Source of the DNA: Bathymodiolus brooksi
Lineage: Eukaryota; Mollusca; Bivalvia; Mytilida; Modiolidae
DNA: 64,000 bases
Direction: 5' to 3'
Assembly (NCBI GenBank): GCA_963680875.1
Contig: OY804579.1
Coordinates: 32,535,804-32,599,803, forward strand
The notes below the pieces were generated by a model, which had not been told where the DNA came from, searched no databases, and saw nothing but the letters and a program-made list of their open reading frames with translations. This document shows, in pieces, positions 39,548 to 53,647 of this stretch. How positions within the stretch are numbered: position 1 is the first letter of the stretch; the number at the start of each line of letters is the position of its first letter. A program made the translations under genes and the position numbers.

Positions 39548-42197
39548 CTCTGTACATGGAGATATATTAATCTAAGGTTCATCAGAACTAATAAAACCTC
39601 TATACATGGTGATATATTAATCAAAGGCTCATCAGAACTAATATAATCTCTGTACATGGAGATATATTAATGTAAGGCTCATCAGAACTAATATAATCTC
39701 TGTACATGGTGATATATTAATCTAAGGCTCATTAGAACTAATATAATCTCTGTACATGGAGATATATTAATGTAAGGCTCATCAGAACTAATATAATCTC
39801 TGTACATGGAGATATATTAATCTAAGGCTCATCAGAAATAATATAATCTCTGTACATGGAGATATATTAATGTAAGGCTCATCAGAGCTAATATAATCTC
39901 TGTACATGAAGATATATTAATCTAAGGCTCATCAGAACTAATATAATCTCTGTACATGGTGATATATTAATGTAAGGCTCATCAGAACTAATATAATCTC
40001 TGTACATGGAGATATATTAATCTAAGGCTCATCAGAACTAATATAATCTCTGTACATGGAGATATATTAATCTAAGGTTCATCAGAACTAATATAATCTC
40101 TGTACACGGAGATATATTAATCTAATACTCACCAGAACTAATATAATCTCTGTACATGGTGATATATTAATGTAAGGCTCATCAGAACTAATATAATCTC
40201 TGTACATGTTTATATATTAATTTAAGGCTCATCAGAACTAATATAATCTCTGTACATGGAGATATATTAATCTAAGGCTCATCAGAACTAATGTAATCTC
40301 TGTACATGGAGATATATTAATGTAAGGCTCATCAGAACTAATATAATCTCTATACATGGAGATATATTAATCTAAGGCTCATCAGAACTAATATAATCTC
40401 TGTACATGGTGATATATTAATGTAAGGCTCACCAGAACTAATATAATCTCTGCACATGGAGATATATTAATGTAAGGCTCATCAGAACTAATATAATCTC
40501 GGTACATGGAGATATATTAATCTAAGGCTCATCAGAACTAATATAATCTCTGTACATGGTGATATATTAATCTAAGGCTCATCAGAACTAATATAATCTC
40601 TGTACATGGTGATATATTAATCTAAGGCTCATCAGAACTAATATAATCTCTGTACATGGTGATATATTAATCTAAGGTTCCTCAGAACTAATATAATCTC
40701 TGTACATGGAGATATATTAATCTAAGGCTCATCAGAACTAATATAATCTCTGTACATGGAGATATATTAATCTAAGGCTCATCAGAACTAATATAATCTC
40801 TGTACATGGAGATATATTAATCTAAGGTTCATCAGAACTAATATAATCTGTGTACATGGAGATATATTAATGTAAGGCTCATCAGAACTAATATAATCTC
40901 TGTACATGGTGATATATTAATCTAAAGCTCTTCAGAACTAATATAATCTCTGTACATGGAGATATATTAATGTAATGCTCATCAGAAGTAATATAATCTC
41001 TGTACATGGAGATATATTAATGTAAGGCTCATCAGAACTAATATAATCTCTGTACATGGAGATATATTAATGTAAGGCTCATCAGAACTAATATAATCTC
41101 TGTACATGGTGATATATTAATTTAAGGCTCATTAGAACTAATATAATCTCTGTAAATGGAGATATATTAATGTAAGGCTCATCAGAACTAATATAATCTC
41201 TGTACATGGAGATATATTAATCTAAGGCTCATCAGAACTAATATAATCTCTGTACATGGAGATATATTAATGTAAGGCTCATCAGAGCTAATATAATCTC
41301 TGTACATGAAGATATATTAATCTAAGGCTCATCAGAACTAATATAATCTCTGTACATGGTGATATATTAATGTAAGGCTCATCAGAACTAATATAATCTC
41401 TGTACATGGAGATATATTAATGTAAGGCTCATCAGAACTAATATAATCTCTGTACATGGAGATATATTAATGTAAGGCTCATCAGAACTAATATAATCTC
41501 GGTACATGGAGATATATTAATCTAAGGCTCATCAGAACTAATATAATCTCTGTACATGGAGATATATTAATGTAAGGCTCACCAGAACTAATATAATCTC
41601 TGCACATGGAGATATATTAATGTATGGCTCATCAGAACTAATATAATCTCTGTACATGGAGATATATTAATCTAAGGCTCATCAGAACTAATATAATCTC
41701 TGTACATGGAGATATATTAATCTAAGGCTCATCAAAACTAATATAATCTCTGTACATGGTGATATATTAATCTAAGGCTCATCTGAACTAATATAATCTC
41801 TGTACATGGTGATATATTAATGTAAGGCTCACCAGAACTAATATAATCTCTGCACATGGAGATATATTAATGTAAGGTTCATCAGAACTAATATAATCTC
41901 TGTACATGGAGATATATTAATCTAAGGCTCATCAGATCTAATATAATCTCTGTACATGGAGATATATTAATCTAAGGCTCATCAGAACTAATATAATCTC
42001 TCTACTTGGTGATATATTAATCGAATGCTCATCAGAACTAATATAATCTCTGTACATGGAGATATATTAATGTAAGGCTCATCAGAACTAATATAATCTC
42101 TGTACATGGAGATATATTAATGTAAGGCTCATCAGAACTAATATAATCTCTGTACATGGAGATATATTAATTTAAGGCTCATCAGAACTAATATAAT
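39548..42197. repeat. 53-monomer higher-order unit, copy 2 (2,650 bp)
   Basis: Matches 35,698-38,347 at 3,850 bp throughout. Checkpoints: TTCCTCAG 36,821/40,671, ATCTGTGTAC 36,991/40,841, AAAGCTCTTC 37,071/40,921, ATCTGAAC 37,931/41,781, TAATCGAATG 38,171/42,021. Private differences I saw include CTTATC at 36,921 only, and a lost G in the stem (GGATATAT) at 37,601 only. Confidence 0.85.
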
Positions 42198-44797
42198 CTC
42201 TGTACATGGAGATATATTAATCTAAGGTTCATCAGAACTAATAGAACCTCTATACATGGTGATATATTAATCAAAGGCTCATCAGAACTAATATAATCTC
42301 TGTACATGGAGATATATTAATGTAAGGCTCATCAGAACTAATATAATCTCTGAACATGGTGATATATTAATTTAAGGCTCATTAGAACTAATATAATCTC
42401 TGTACATGGAGATATATTAATCTAAGGCTCATCAGAACTAATATAATCTCTGTACATGGAGATATATTAATCTAAGGTTCATCAGAACTAATATAATCTC
42501 TGTACACGGAGATATATTAATCTAATACTCATCAGAGCTAATATAATCTCTGTACATGAAGATATATTAATCTAAGGCTCATCAGAACTAATATAATCTC
42601 TGTACATGGTGATATATTAATGTAAGGCTCATCAGAACTAATATAATCTCTGTACATGGAGATATATTAATCTAAGGCTCATCAGAACTAATATAATCTC
42701 TGTACATGGAGATATATTAATCTAAGGTTCATCAGAACTAATATAATCTCTGTACACGGAGATATATTAATCTAATACTCACCAGAACTAATATAATCTC
42801 TGTACATGGTGATATATTAATTTAAGGCTCATCAGAACTAATATAATCTCTGTACATGGAGATATATTAATCTAAGGCTCATCAGAACTAATATAATCTC
42901 TGTACATGGTGATATATTAATCTAAGGCTCATCAGAACTAATATAATCTCTGTACATGGTGATATATTAATCTAATACTCACCAGAACTAATATAATCTC
43001 TGTACATGGTGATATATTAATGTAAGGCTCATCAGAACTAATATAATCTCTGTGCATGTTTATATATTAATTTAAGGCTCATCAGAACTAATATAATCTC
43101 TGTACATGGAGATATATTAATCTAAGGCTCATCAGAACTAATATAATCTCTGTACATGGTGATATATTAATCTAAGGCTCATCAGAACTAATATAATCTC
43201 TGTACATGGTGATATATTAATCTAAGGCTCATCAGAACTAATATAATCTCTGTACATGGTGATATATTAATCTAAGGCTCCTCAGAACTAATATAATCTC
43301 TGTACATGGAGATATATTAATCTAAGGCTCATCAGAACTAATATAATCTCTGTACATGGAGATATATTAATCTAAGGCTCATCAGAACTAATATAATCTC
43401 TGTACATGGAGATATATTAATCTAAGGTTCATCAGAACTAATATAATCTGTGTACATGGAGATATATTAATGTAAGGCTCATCAGAACTAATATAATCTC
43501 TGTACATGGTGATATATTAATGTAAAGCTCATCAGAACTAATATAATCTCTGTACATGGAGATATATTAATGTAATGCTCATCAGAAGTAATATAATCTC
43601 TGTACATGGAGATATATTAATGTAAGGCTCATCAGAACTAATATAATCTCTGTACATGGAGATATATTAATGTAAGGCTCATCAGAACTAATATAATCTC
43701 TGTACATGGTGATATATTAATTTAAGGCTCATTAGAACTAATATAATCTCTGTAAATGGAGATATATTAATGTAAGGCTCATCAGAACTAATATAATCTC
43801 TGTACATGGAGATATATTAATCTAAGGCTCATCAGAACTAATATAATCTCTGTACATGGAGATATATTAATGTAAGGCTCATCAGAGCTAATATAATCTC
43901 TGTACATGAAGATATATTAATCTAAGGCTCATCAGAACTAATATAATCTCTGTACATGGTGATATATTAATGTAAGGCTCATCAGAACTAATATAATCTC
44001 TGTACATGGAGATATATTAATGTAAGGCTCATCAGAACTAATATAATCTCTGTACATGGAGATATATTAATGTAAGGCTCATCAGAACTAATATAATCTC
44101 GGTACATGGAGATATATTAATCTAAGGCTCATCAGAACTAATATAATCTCTGTACATGGAGATATATTAATGTAAGGCTCACCAGAACTAATATAATCTC
44201 TGCACATGGAGATATATTAATGTATGGCTCATCAGAACTAATATAATCTCTGTACATGGAGATATATTAATCTAAGGCTCATCAGAACTAATATAATCTC
44301 TGTACATGGAGATATATTAATCTAAGGCTCATCAAAACTAATATAATCTCTGTACATGGTGATATATTAATCTAAGGCTCATCTGAACTAATATAATCTC
44401 TGTACATGGTGATATATTAATGTAAGGCTCACCAGAACTAATATAATCTCTGAGCATGGAGATATATTAATGTAAGGTTCATCAGAACTAATATAATCTC
44501 TGTACATGGAGATATATTAATCTAAGGCTCATCAGATCTAATATAATCTCTGTACATGGAGATATATTAATCTAAGGCTCATCAGAACTAATATAATCTC
44601 TCTACTTGGTGATATATTAATCGAATGCTCATCAGAACTAATATAATCTCTGTACATGGAGATATATTAATGTAAGGCTCATCAGAACTAATATAATCTC
44701 TGTACATGGAGATATATTAATGTAAGGCTCATCAGAACTAATATAATCTCTGTACATGGAGATATATTAATTTAAGGCTCATCAGAACTAATATAAT
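42198..44797. repeat. 52-monomer higher-order unit, rearranged copy (2,600 bp)
   Basis: It begins with an AATAGAACC monomer, a private change from AATAAAACC. The left part is scrambled by exchanges: TGTACACGGA occurs twice, 250 bp apart (42,498 and 42,748), and the first of these monomers is a chimera. The ATGTAAT monomer expected after GTTTATA at 43,048 is replaced by a plain ending. From about 43,300 the order rejoins the standard unit (ATCTGTGTAC near 43,448, ATCTGAAC 44,381, TAATCGAATG 44,621), with TGAGCATGG replacing TGCACATGG near 44,448. Confidence 0.8.
42498..42547. repeat. Chimeric monomer at an exchange junction
   Basis: The left part has TGTACACGGA and TAATACTC, as in other TGTACACGGA monomers. 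The right end reads ATCAGAGCTA, which normally belongs to the A13/G25 CAGAG monomer and is correctly followed here by the GAAGA monomer. The switch lies between monomer positions 31 and 39 (about 42,528-42,536). Confidence 0.85.
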
Positions 44798-47047
44798 CTC
44801 TGTACATGGAGATATATTAATCTAAGGTTCATCAGAACTAATAAAACCTCTATACATGGTGATATATTAATCAAAGGCTCATCAGAACTAATATAATCTC
44901 TGTACATGGAGATATATTAATGTAAGGCTCATCAGAACTAATATAATCTCTGAACATGGTGATATATTAATTTAAGGCTCATTAGAACTAATATAATCTC
45001 TGTACATGGAGATATATTAATGTAAGGCTCATCAGAACTAATATAATCTCTGTACATGGAGATATATTAATCTAAGGCTCATCAGAAATAATATAATCTC
45101 TGTACATGGAGATATATTAATGTAAGGCTCATCAGAGCTAATATAATCTCTGTACATGAAGATATATTAATCTAAGGCTCATCAGAACTAATATAATCTC
45201 TGTACATGGTGATATATTAATGTAAGGCTCATCAGAACTAATATAATCTCTGTACATGGAGATATATTAATCTAAGGCTCATCAGAACTAATATAATCTC
45301 TGTACATGGAGATATATTAATCTAAGGTTCATCAGAACTAATATAATCTCTGTACACGGAGATATATTAATCCAATACTCACCAGAACTAATATAATCTC
45401 TGTACATGGTGATATATTAATGTAAGGCTCATCAGAACTAATATAATCTCTGTACATGTTTATATATTAATTTAAGGCTCATCAGAACTAATATAATCTC
45501 TGTACATGGAGATATATTAATCTAAGGCTCATCAGAACTAATGTAATCTCTGTACATGGAGATATATTAATGTAAGGCTCATCAGAACTAATATAATCTC
45601 TATACATGGAGATATATTAATCTAAGGCTCATCAGAACTAATATAATCTCTGTACATGGTGATATATTAATGTAAGGCTCATCAGAACTAATATAATCTC
45701 TGCACATGGAGATATATTAATGTAAGGCTCATCAGAACTAATATAATCTCGGTACATGGAGATATATTAATCTAAGGCTCATCAGAACTAATATAATCTC
45801 TGTACATGGTGATATATTAATCTAAGGCTCATCAGAACTAATATAATCTCTGTACATGGTGATATATTAATCTAAGGCTCATCAGAACTAATATAATCTC
45901 TGTACATGGAGATATATTAATCTAAGGCTCATCAGACCTAATATAATCTCTGTACATGGAGATATATTAATCTAAGGTTCATCAGAACTAATATAATCTC
46001 TGTACATGGAGATATATTAATGTAAGGCTCATCAGAACTAATATAATCTCTGTACATGGTGATATATTAATCTAAAGCTCATCAGAACTAATATAATCTC
46101 TGTACATGGAGATATATTAATGTAATGCTCATCAGAAGTAATATAATCTCTGTACATGGAGATATATTAATGTAAGGCTCATCAGAACTAATATAATCTC
46201 TGTACATGGAGATATATTAATGTAAGGCTCATCAGAACTAATATAATCTCTGTACATGGTGATATATTAATTTAAGGCTCATTAGAACTAATATAATCTC
46301 TGTACATGGAGATATATTAATGTAAGGCTCATCAGAAGTAATATAATCTCTGTACATGGTGATATATTAATCTAAGGTTCATCAGAACTAATATAATCTC
46401 TGTACATGGTGATATATTAATCTAAGGCTCATCAGAACTAATATAATCTCTGTACATGGTGATATATTAATCTAATACTCACCAGAACTAATATAATCTC
46501 TGTACATGGTGATATATTAATGTAAGGCTCATCAGAACTAATATAATCTCTGTGCATGTTTATATATTAATTTAAGGCTCATCAGAACTAATATAATCTC
46601 TGTACATGGAGATATATTAATCTAAGGCTCATCAGAACTAATGTAATCTCTGTACATGGAGATATATTAATGTAAGGCTCATCAGAACTAATATAATCGC
46701 TATACATGGAGATATATTAATCTAAGGCTCATCAGAACTAATATAATCTCTGTACATGGTGATATATTAATGTAAGGCTCACCAGAACTAATATAATCTC
46801 TGCACATGGAGATATATTAATGTAAGGCTCATCAGAACTAATATAATCTCTGTACATGGAGATATATTAATCTAAGGCTCATCAGAACTAATATATTCTC
46901 TGTACATGGTGATATATTAATCTAAGGCTCATCAGAACTAATATAATCTCTGTACATGGTGATATATTAATCTAAGGCTCATCAGAACTAATATAATCTC
47001 TGTACATGGTGATATATTAATCTAAGGCTCATCAGAACTAATATAAT
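43948..47047. repeat. ~3.1-kb block, copy 1
   Basis: This block recurs at 50,348-53,447, first at an offset of 6,400 bp and then 6,450 bp. Checkpoints: CTCGGTAC 44,098/50,498, TATGG 44,221/50,621, ATCTGAAC 44,381/50,781, TAATCGAATG 44,621/51,021, TGTACACGGA 45,351/51,751, CAGACCTA 45,931/52,381, GTGCATGTTTATA 46,551/53,001. The offset changes because the CTCCTC monomer before CAGACCTA is absent here. The monomer at 46,698 has a private CGCTATAC. Confidence 0.83.
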
Positions 47048-47847
47048 CTCTGTACATGGAGATATATTAATCTAAGGCTCATCAGAACTAATATAATCTC
47101 TGTACATGGAGATATATTAATCTAAGGTTCATCAGAACTAATATAATCTCTGTACATGGAGATATATTAATCTAATGCTCACCAAAACTAATATAATCTC
47201 TGTACATGGTGATATATTAATGTAAGGCTCATCAGAACTAATATAATCTCTGTACATGGTGATATATTAATCTAAGGCTCATCAGAACTAATATAATCTC
47301 TGTACATGGAGATATATTAATGTAAGGCTCATCAGAAGTAATATAATCTCTGTACATGGAGATATATTAATCTAAGGCTCATCAGAGCTAAGATAATCTC
47401 TGTACATGGAGATATATTAAACTAAGGCTCATCAGAACTAATATAATCTCTCTACTTGGTGATATATTAATCTAAGGCTCATCAGAACTAATATAATATC
47501 TGTACATGGAGATATATTAATGTAAGGCTCATCAGAACTAATATAATCTCTGTACATGGAGATATATTAATGTAAGGCTCATCAGAACTAATATAATCTC
47601 TGTACATGGTGATATATTAATTTAAGGCTCATCAGAACTAATATAATCTCTGTACATGGAGATATATTAATCTAAGGCTCATCAGAACTAATAAAACCTC
47701 TATACATGGTGATATATTAATCAAAGGCTCATCAGAACTAATATAATCTCTGTACATGGAGATATATTAATGTAAGGCTCATCAGAACTAATATAATCTC
47801 TGTACATGGTGATATATTAATTTAAGGCTCATTAGAACTAATATAAT

Positions 47848-49697
47848 CTCTGTACATGGAGATATATTAATGTAAGGCTCATCAGAACTAATATAATCTC
47901 TGTACATGGAGATATATTAATCTAAGGCTCATCAGAACTAATATAATCTCTGTACATGGAGATATATTAATGTAAGGCTCATCAGAACTAATATAATCTC
48001 TGTACATGGAGATATATTAATGTAAGGCTCATCAGAACTAATATAATCTCGGTACATGGAGATATATTAATCTAAGGCTCATCAGAACTAATATAATCTC
48101 TGTACATGGTGATATATTAATGTAAGGCTCATCAGAACTAATATAATCTCTGTACATGGAGATATATTAATGTAAGGCTCATCAGAACTAATATAATCTC
48201 TGTACATGGAGATATATTAATGTAAGGCTCATCAGAACTAATATAATCTCGGTACATGGAGATATATTAATCTAAGGCTCATCAGAACTAATATAATCTC
48301 TGTACATGGAGATATATTAATGTAAGGCTCACCAGAACTAATATAATCTCTGCACATGGAGATATATTAATGTATGGCTCATCAGAACTAATATAATCTC
48401 TGTACATGGAGATATATTAATCTAAGGCTCATCAGAACTAATATAATCTCTGTACATGGAGATATATTAATCTAAGGCTCATCAAAACTAATATAATCTC
48501 TGTACATGGTGATATATTAATCTAAGGCTCATCAGAACTAATATAATCTCTGTACATGGTGATATATTAATGTAAGGCTCACCAGAACTAATATAATCTC
48601 TGCACATGGAGATATATTAATGTAAGGTTCATCAGAACTAATATAATCTCTGTACATGGAGATATATTAATCTAAGGCTCATCAGATCTAATATAATCTC
48701 TGTACATGGAGATATATTAATCTAAGGCTCATCAGAACTAATATAATCTCTCTACTTGGTGATATATTAATCTAATGCTCATCAGAACTAATATAATCTC
48801 TGTACATGGAGATATATTAATGTAAGGCTCATCAGAACTAATATAATCTCTGTACATGGAGATATATTAATGTAAGGCTCATCAGAACTGATATAATCTC
48901 TGTACATGGTGATATATTAATTTAAGGCTCATCAGAACTAATATAATCTCTGTACATGGTGATATATTAATCTAAGGTTCATCAGAACTAATAAAACCTC
49001 TATACATGGTGATATATTAATCAAAGGCTCATCAGAACTAATATAATCTCTGTACATGGAGATATATTAATGTAAGGCTCATCAGAACTAATATAATCTC
49101 TGTACATGGTGATATATTAATTTAAGGCTCATTAGAACTAATATAATCTCTGTACATGGAGATATATTAATGTAAGGCTCATCAGAACTAATATAATCTC
49201 TGTACATGGAGATATATTAATCTAAGGCTCATCAGAAATAATATAATCTCTGTACATGGAGATATATTAATGTAAGGCTCATCAGAGCTAATATAATCTC
49301 TGTACATGAAGATATATTAATCTAAGGCTCATCAGAACTAATATAATCTCTGTACATGGAGATATATTAATGTAAGGCTCATCAGAACTAATATAATCTC
49401 TGTACATGGAGATATATTAATCTAAGGCTCATCAGAACTAATATAATCTCTGTACATGGAGATATATTAATCTAAGGTTCATCAGAACTAATATAATCTC
49501 TGTACACGGAGATATATTAATCTAATACTCACCAGAACTAATATAATCTCTGTACATGGTGATATATTAATGTAAGGCTCATCAGAACTAATATAATCTC
49601 TGTACATGTTTATATATTAATTTAAGGCTCATCAGAACTAATATAATCTCTGTACATGGAGATATATTAATCTAAGGCTCATCAGAACTAATGTAAT
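47848..49697. repeat. Partial higher-order unit between the 3.1-kb blocks
   Basis: A variant of the 52/53-mer order. A short four-monomer repeat (A13/G25, A13/G25, CTCGGTAC, then T13/G25 or the next type) puts CTCGGTAC twice at 48,048 and 48,248, 200 bp apart. It continues TATGG, CAGATCTA at 48,681, CTCTCTACTT, the AAAACC cassette at 48,948, TGTACACGGA at 49,498 and GTTTATA at 49,598. Its 48,298-49,697 part matches 62,298-63,697 at exactly 14,000 bp. Confidence 0.8.
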
Positions 49698-50347
49698 CTC
49701 TGTACATGGAGATATATTAATGTAAGGCTCATCAGAACTAATATAATCTCTGTACATGGTGATATATTAATGTAAGGCTCACCAGAACTAATATAATCTC
49801 TGCACATGGAGATATATTAATGTAAGGCTCATCAGAACTAATATAATCTCGGTACATGGAGATATATTAATCTAAGGCTCATCAGAACTAATATAATCTC
49901 TGTACATGGTGATATATTAATCTAAGGCTCATCAGAACTAATATAATCTCTGTACATGGTGATATATTAATCTAAGGCTCATCAGAACTAATATAATCTC
50001 TGTACATGGAGATATATTAATCTAAGGCTCATCAGAACTAATATAATCTCTGTACATGGAGATATATTAATCTAAGGCTCATCAGAACTAATATAATCTC
50101 TGTACATGGAGATATATTAATCTAAGGTTCATCAGAACTAATATAATCTGTGTACATGGAGATATATTAATGTAAGGCTCATCAGAACTAATATAATCTC
50201 TGTACATGGTGATATATTAATCTAAAGCTCATCAGAACTAATATAATCTCTGTACATGGAGATATATTAATGTAATGCTCATCAGAAGTAATATAATCTC
50301 TGTACATGGAGATATATTAATGTAAGGCTCATCAGAACTAATATAAT

Positions 50348-53300
50348 CTCTGTACATGGTGATATATTAATGTAAGGCTCATCAGAACTAATATAATCTC
50401 TGTACATGGAGATATATTAATGTAAGGCTCATCAGAACTAATATAATCTCTGTACATGGAGATATATTAATGTAAGGCTCATCAGAACTAATATAATCTC
50501 GGTACATGGAGATATATTAATCTAAGGCTCATCAGAACTAATATAATCTCTGTACATGGAGATATATTAATGTAAGGCTCACCAGAACTAATATAATCTC
50601 TGCACATGGAGATATATTAATGTATGGCTCATCAGAACTAATATAATCTCTGTACATGGAGATATATTAATCTAAGGCTCATCAGAACTAATATAATCTC
50701 TGTACATGGAGATATATTAATCTAAGGCTCATCAAAACTAATATAATCTCTGTACATGGTGATATATTAATCTAAGGCTCATCTGAACTAATATAATCTC
50801 TGTACATGGTGATATATTAATGTAAGGCTCACCAGAACTAATATAATCTCTGCACATGGAGATATATTAATGTAAGGTTCATCAGAACTAATATAATCTC
50901 TGTACATGGAGATACATTAATCTAAGGCTCATCAGATCTAATATAATCTCTGTACATGGATATATATTAATCTAAGGCTCATCAGAACTAATATAATCTC
51001 TCTACTTGGTGATATATTAATCGAATGCTCATCAGAACTAATATAATCTCTGTACATGGAGATATATTAATGTAAGGCTCATCAGAACTAATATAATCTC
51101 TGTACATGGAGATATATTAATGTAAGGCTCATCAGAACTAATATAATCTCTGTACATGGTGATATATTAATTTAAGGCTCATCAGAACTAATATAATCTC
51201 TGTACATGGAGATATATTAATCTAAGGTTCATCAGAACTAATAAAACCTCTATACATGGTGATATATTAATCAAAGGCTCATCAGAACTAATATAATCTC
51301 TGTACATGGAGATATATTAATGTAAGGCTCATCAGAACTAATATAATCTCTGTACATGGTGATATATTAATTTAAGGCTCATTAGAACTAATATAATCTC
51401 TGTACATGGAGATATATTAATGTAAGGCTCATCAGAACTAATATAATCTCTGTACATGGAGATATATTAATCTAAGGCTCATCAGAAATAATATAATCTC
51501 TGTACATGGAGATATATTAATGTAAGGCTCATCAGAGCTAATATAATCTCTGTACATGAAGATATATTAATCTAAGGCTCATCAGAACTAATATAATCTC
51601 TGTACATGGTGATATATTAATGTAAGGCTCATCAGAACTAATATAATCTCTGTACATGGAGATATATTAATCTAAGGCTCATCAGAACTAATATAATCTC
51701 TGTACATGGAGATATATTAATCTAAGGTTCATCAGAACTAATATAATCTCTGTACACGGAGATATATTAATCTAATACTCACCAGAACTAATATAATCTC
51801 TGTACATGGTGATATATTAATGTAAGGCTCATCAGAACTAATATAATCTCTGTACATGTTTATATATTAATTTAAGGCTCATCAGAACTAATATAATCTC
51901 TGTACATGGAGATATATTAATCTAAGGCTCATCAGAACTAATGTAATCTCTGTACATGGAGATATATTAATGTAAGGCTCATCAGAACTAATATAATCTC
52001 TATACATGGAGATATATTAATCTAAGGCTCATCAGAACTAATATAATCTCTGTACATGGTGATATATTAATGTAAGGCTCATCAGAACTAATATAATCTC
52101 TGCACATGGAGATATATTAATGTAAGGCTCATCAGAACTAATATAATCTCGGTACATGGAGATATATTAATCTAAGGCTCATCAGAACTAATATAATCTC
52201 TGTACATGGTGATATATTAATCTAAGGCTCATCAGAACTAATATAATCTCTGTACATGGTGATATATTAATCTAAGGCTCATCAGAACTAATATAATCTC
52301 TGTACATGGTGATATATTAATCTAAGGCTCCTCAGAACTAATATAATCTCTGTACATGGAGATATATTAATCTAAGGCTCATCAGACCTAATATAATCTC
52401 TGTACATGGAGATATATTAATCTAAGGTTCATCAGAACTAATATAATCTCTGTACATGGAGATATATTAATGTAAGGCTCATCAGAACTAATATAATCCC
52501 TGTACATGGTGATATATTAATCTAAAGCTCATCAGAACTAATATAATCTCTGTACATGGAGATATATTAATGTAATGCTCATCAGAAGTAATATAATCTC
52601 TGTACATGGAGATATATTAATGTAAGGCTCATCAGAACTAATATAATCTCTGTACATGGAGATATATTAATGTAAGGCTCATCAGAACTAATATAATCTC
52701 TGTACATTTTGATATATTAATTTAAGGCTCATTAGAACTAATATAATCTCTGTACATGGAGATATATTAATGTAAGGCTCATCAGAAGTAATATAATCTC
52801 TGTACATGGTGATATATTAATCTAAGGCTCATCAGAACTAATATAATCTCTGTACATGGTGATATATTAATCTAAGGCTCATCAGAACTAATATAATCTC
52901 TGTACATGGTGATATATTAATCTAATACTCACCAGAACTAATATAATCTCTGTACATGGTGATATATTAATGTAAGGCTCATCAGAACTAATATAATCTC
53001 TGTGCATGTTTATATATTAATTTAAGGCTCATCAGAACTAATATAATCTCTGTACATGGAGATATATTAATCTAAGGCTCATCAGAACTAATGTAATCTC
53101 TGTACATGGAGATATATTAATGTAAGGCTCATCAGAACTAATATAATCTCTATACATGGAGATATATTAATCTAAGGCTCATCAGAACTAATATAATCTC
53201 TGTACATGGTGATATATTAATGTAAGGCTCACCAGAACTAATATAATCTCTGCACATGGAGATATATTAATGTAAGGCTCATCAGAACTAATATAATCTC

Positions 53301-53447
53301 TGTACATGGAGATATATTAATCTAAGGCTCATCAGAACTAATATATTCTCTGTACATGGTGATATATTAATCTAAGGCTCATCAGAACTAATATAATCTC
53401 TGTACATGGTGATATATTAATCTAAGGCTCATCAGAACTAATATAAT
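50348..53447. repeat. ~3.1-kb block, copy 2
   Basis: Downstream counterpart of 43,948-47,047. It contains the CCCTGTAC monomer (52,498) that marks the 23-mer array from here to 61 kb, while the counterpart at 46,048 reads CTCTGTAC. The block therefore appears to be the source from which the 22/23-mer array was amplified. Private changes include GATACATTAA at 50,911 and TGTACATTTT at 52,698. Confidence 0.8.
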
Positions 53448-53647
53448 CTCTGTACATGGTGATATATTAATCTAAGGCTCCTCAGAACTAATATAATCTC
53501 TGTACATGGAGATATATTAATCTAAGGCTCATCAGACCTAATATAATCTCTGTACATGGAGATATATTAATCTAAGGTTCATCAGAACTAATATAATCTC
53601 TGTACATGGAGATATATTAATGTAAGGCTCATCAGAACTAATATAAT
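52498..53647. repeat. 23-monomer higher-order unit 1 (1,150 bp)
   Basis: Unit counted from the CCCTGTAC monomer (position 2 T to C). Order: CCCTG with AAAGCTC; AATG with GTAAT; two A13/G25; TTTAAGG with CATTAG; GTAAT; two T13/C25; AATACTCACC; T13/G25; GTGCATGTTTATA; ATGTAAT; A13/G25; CTCTATAC; CACC; CTCTGCAC; ATATATT; two T13/C25; CTCCTC; CAGACCTA; TTCATC; A13/G25. This is the full-length form of the unit used up to 61 kb. Confidence 0.9.
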
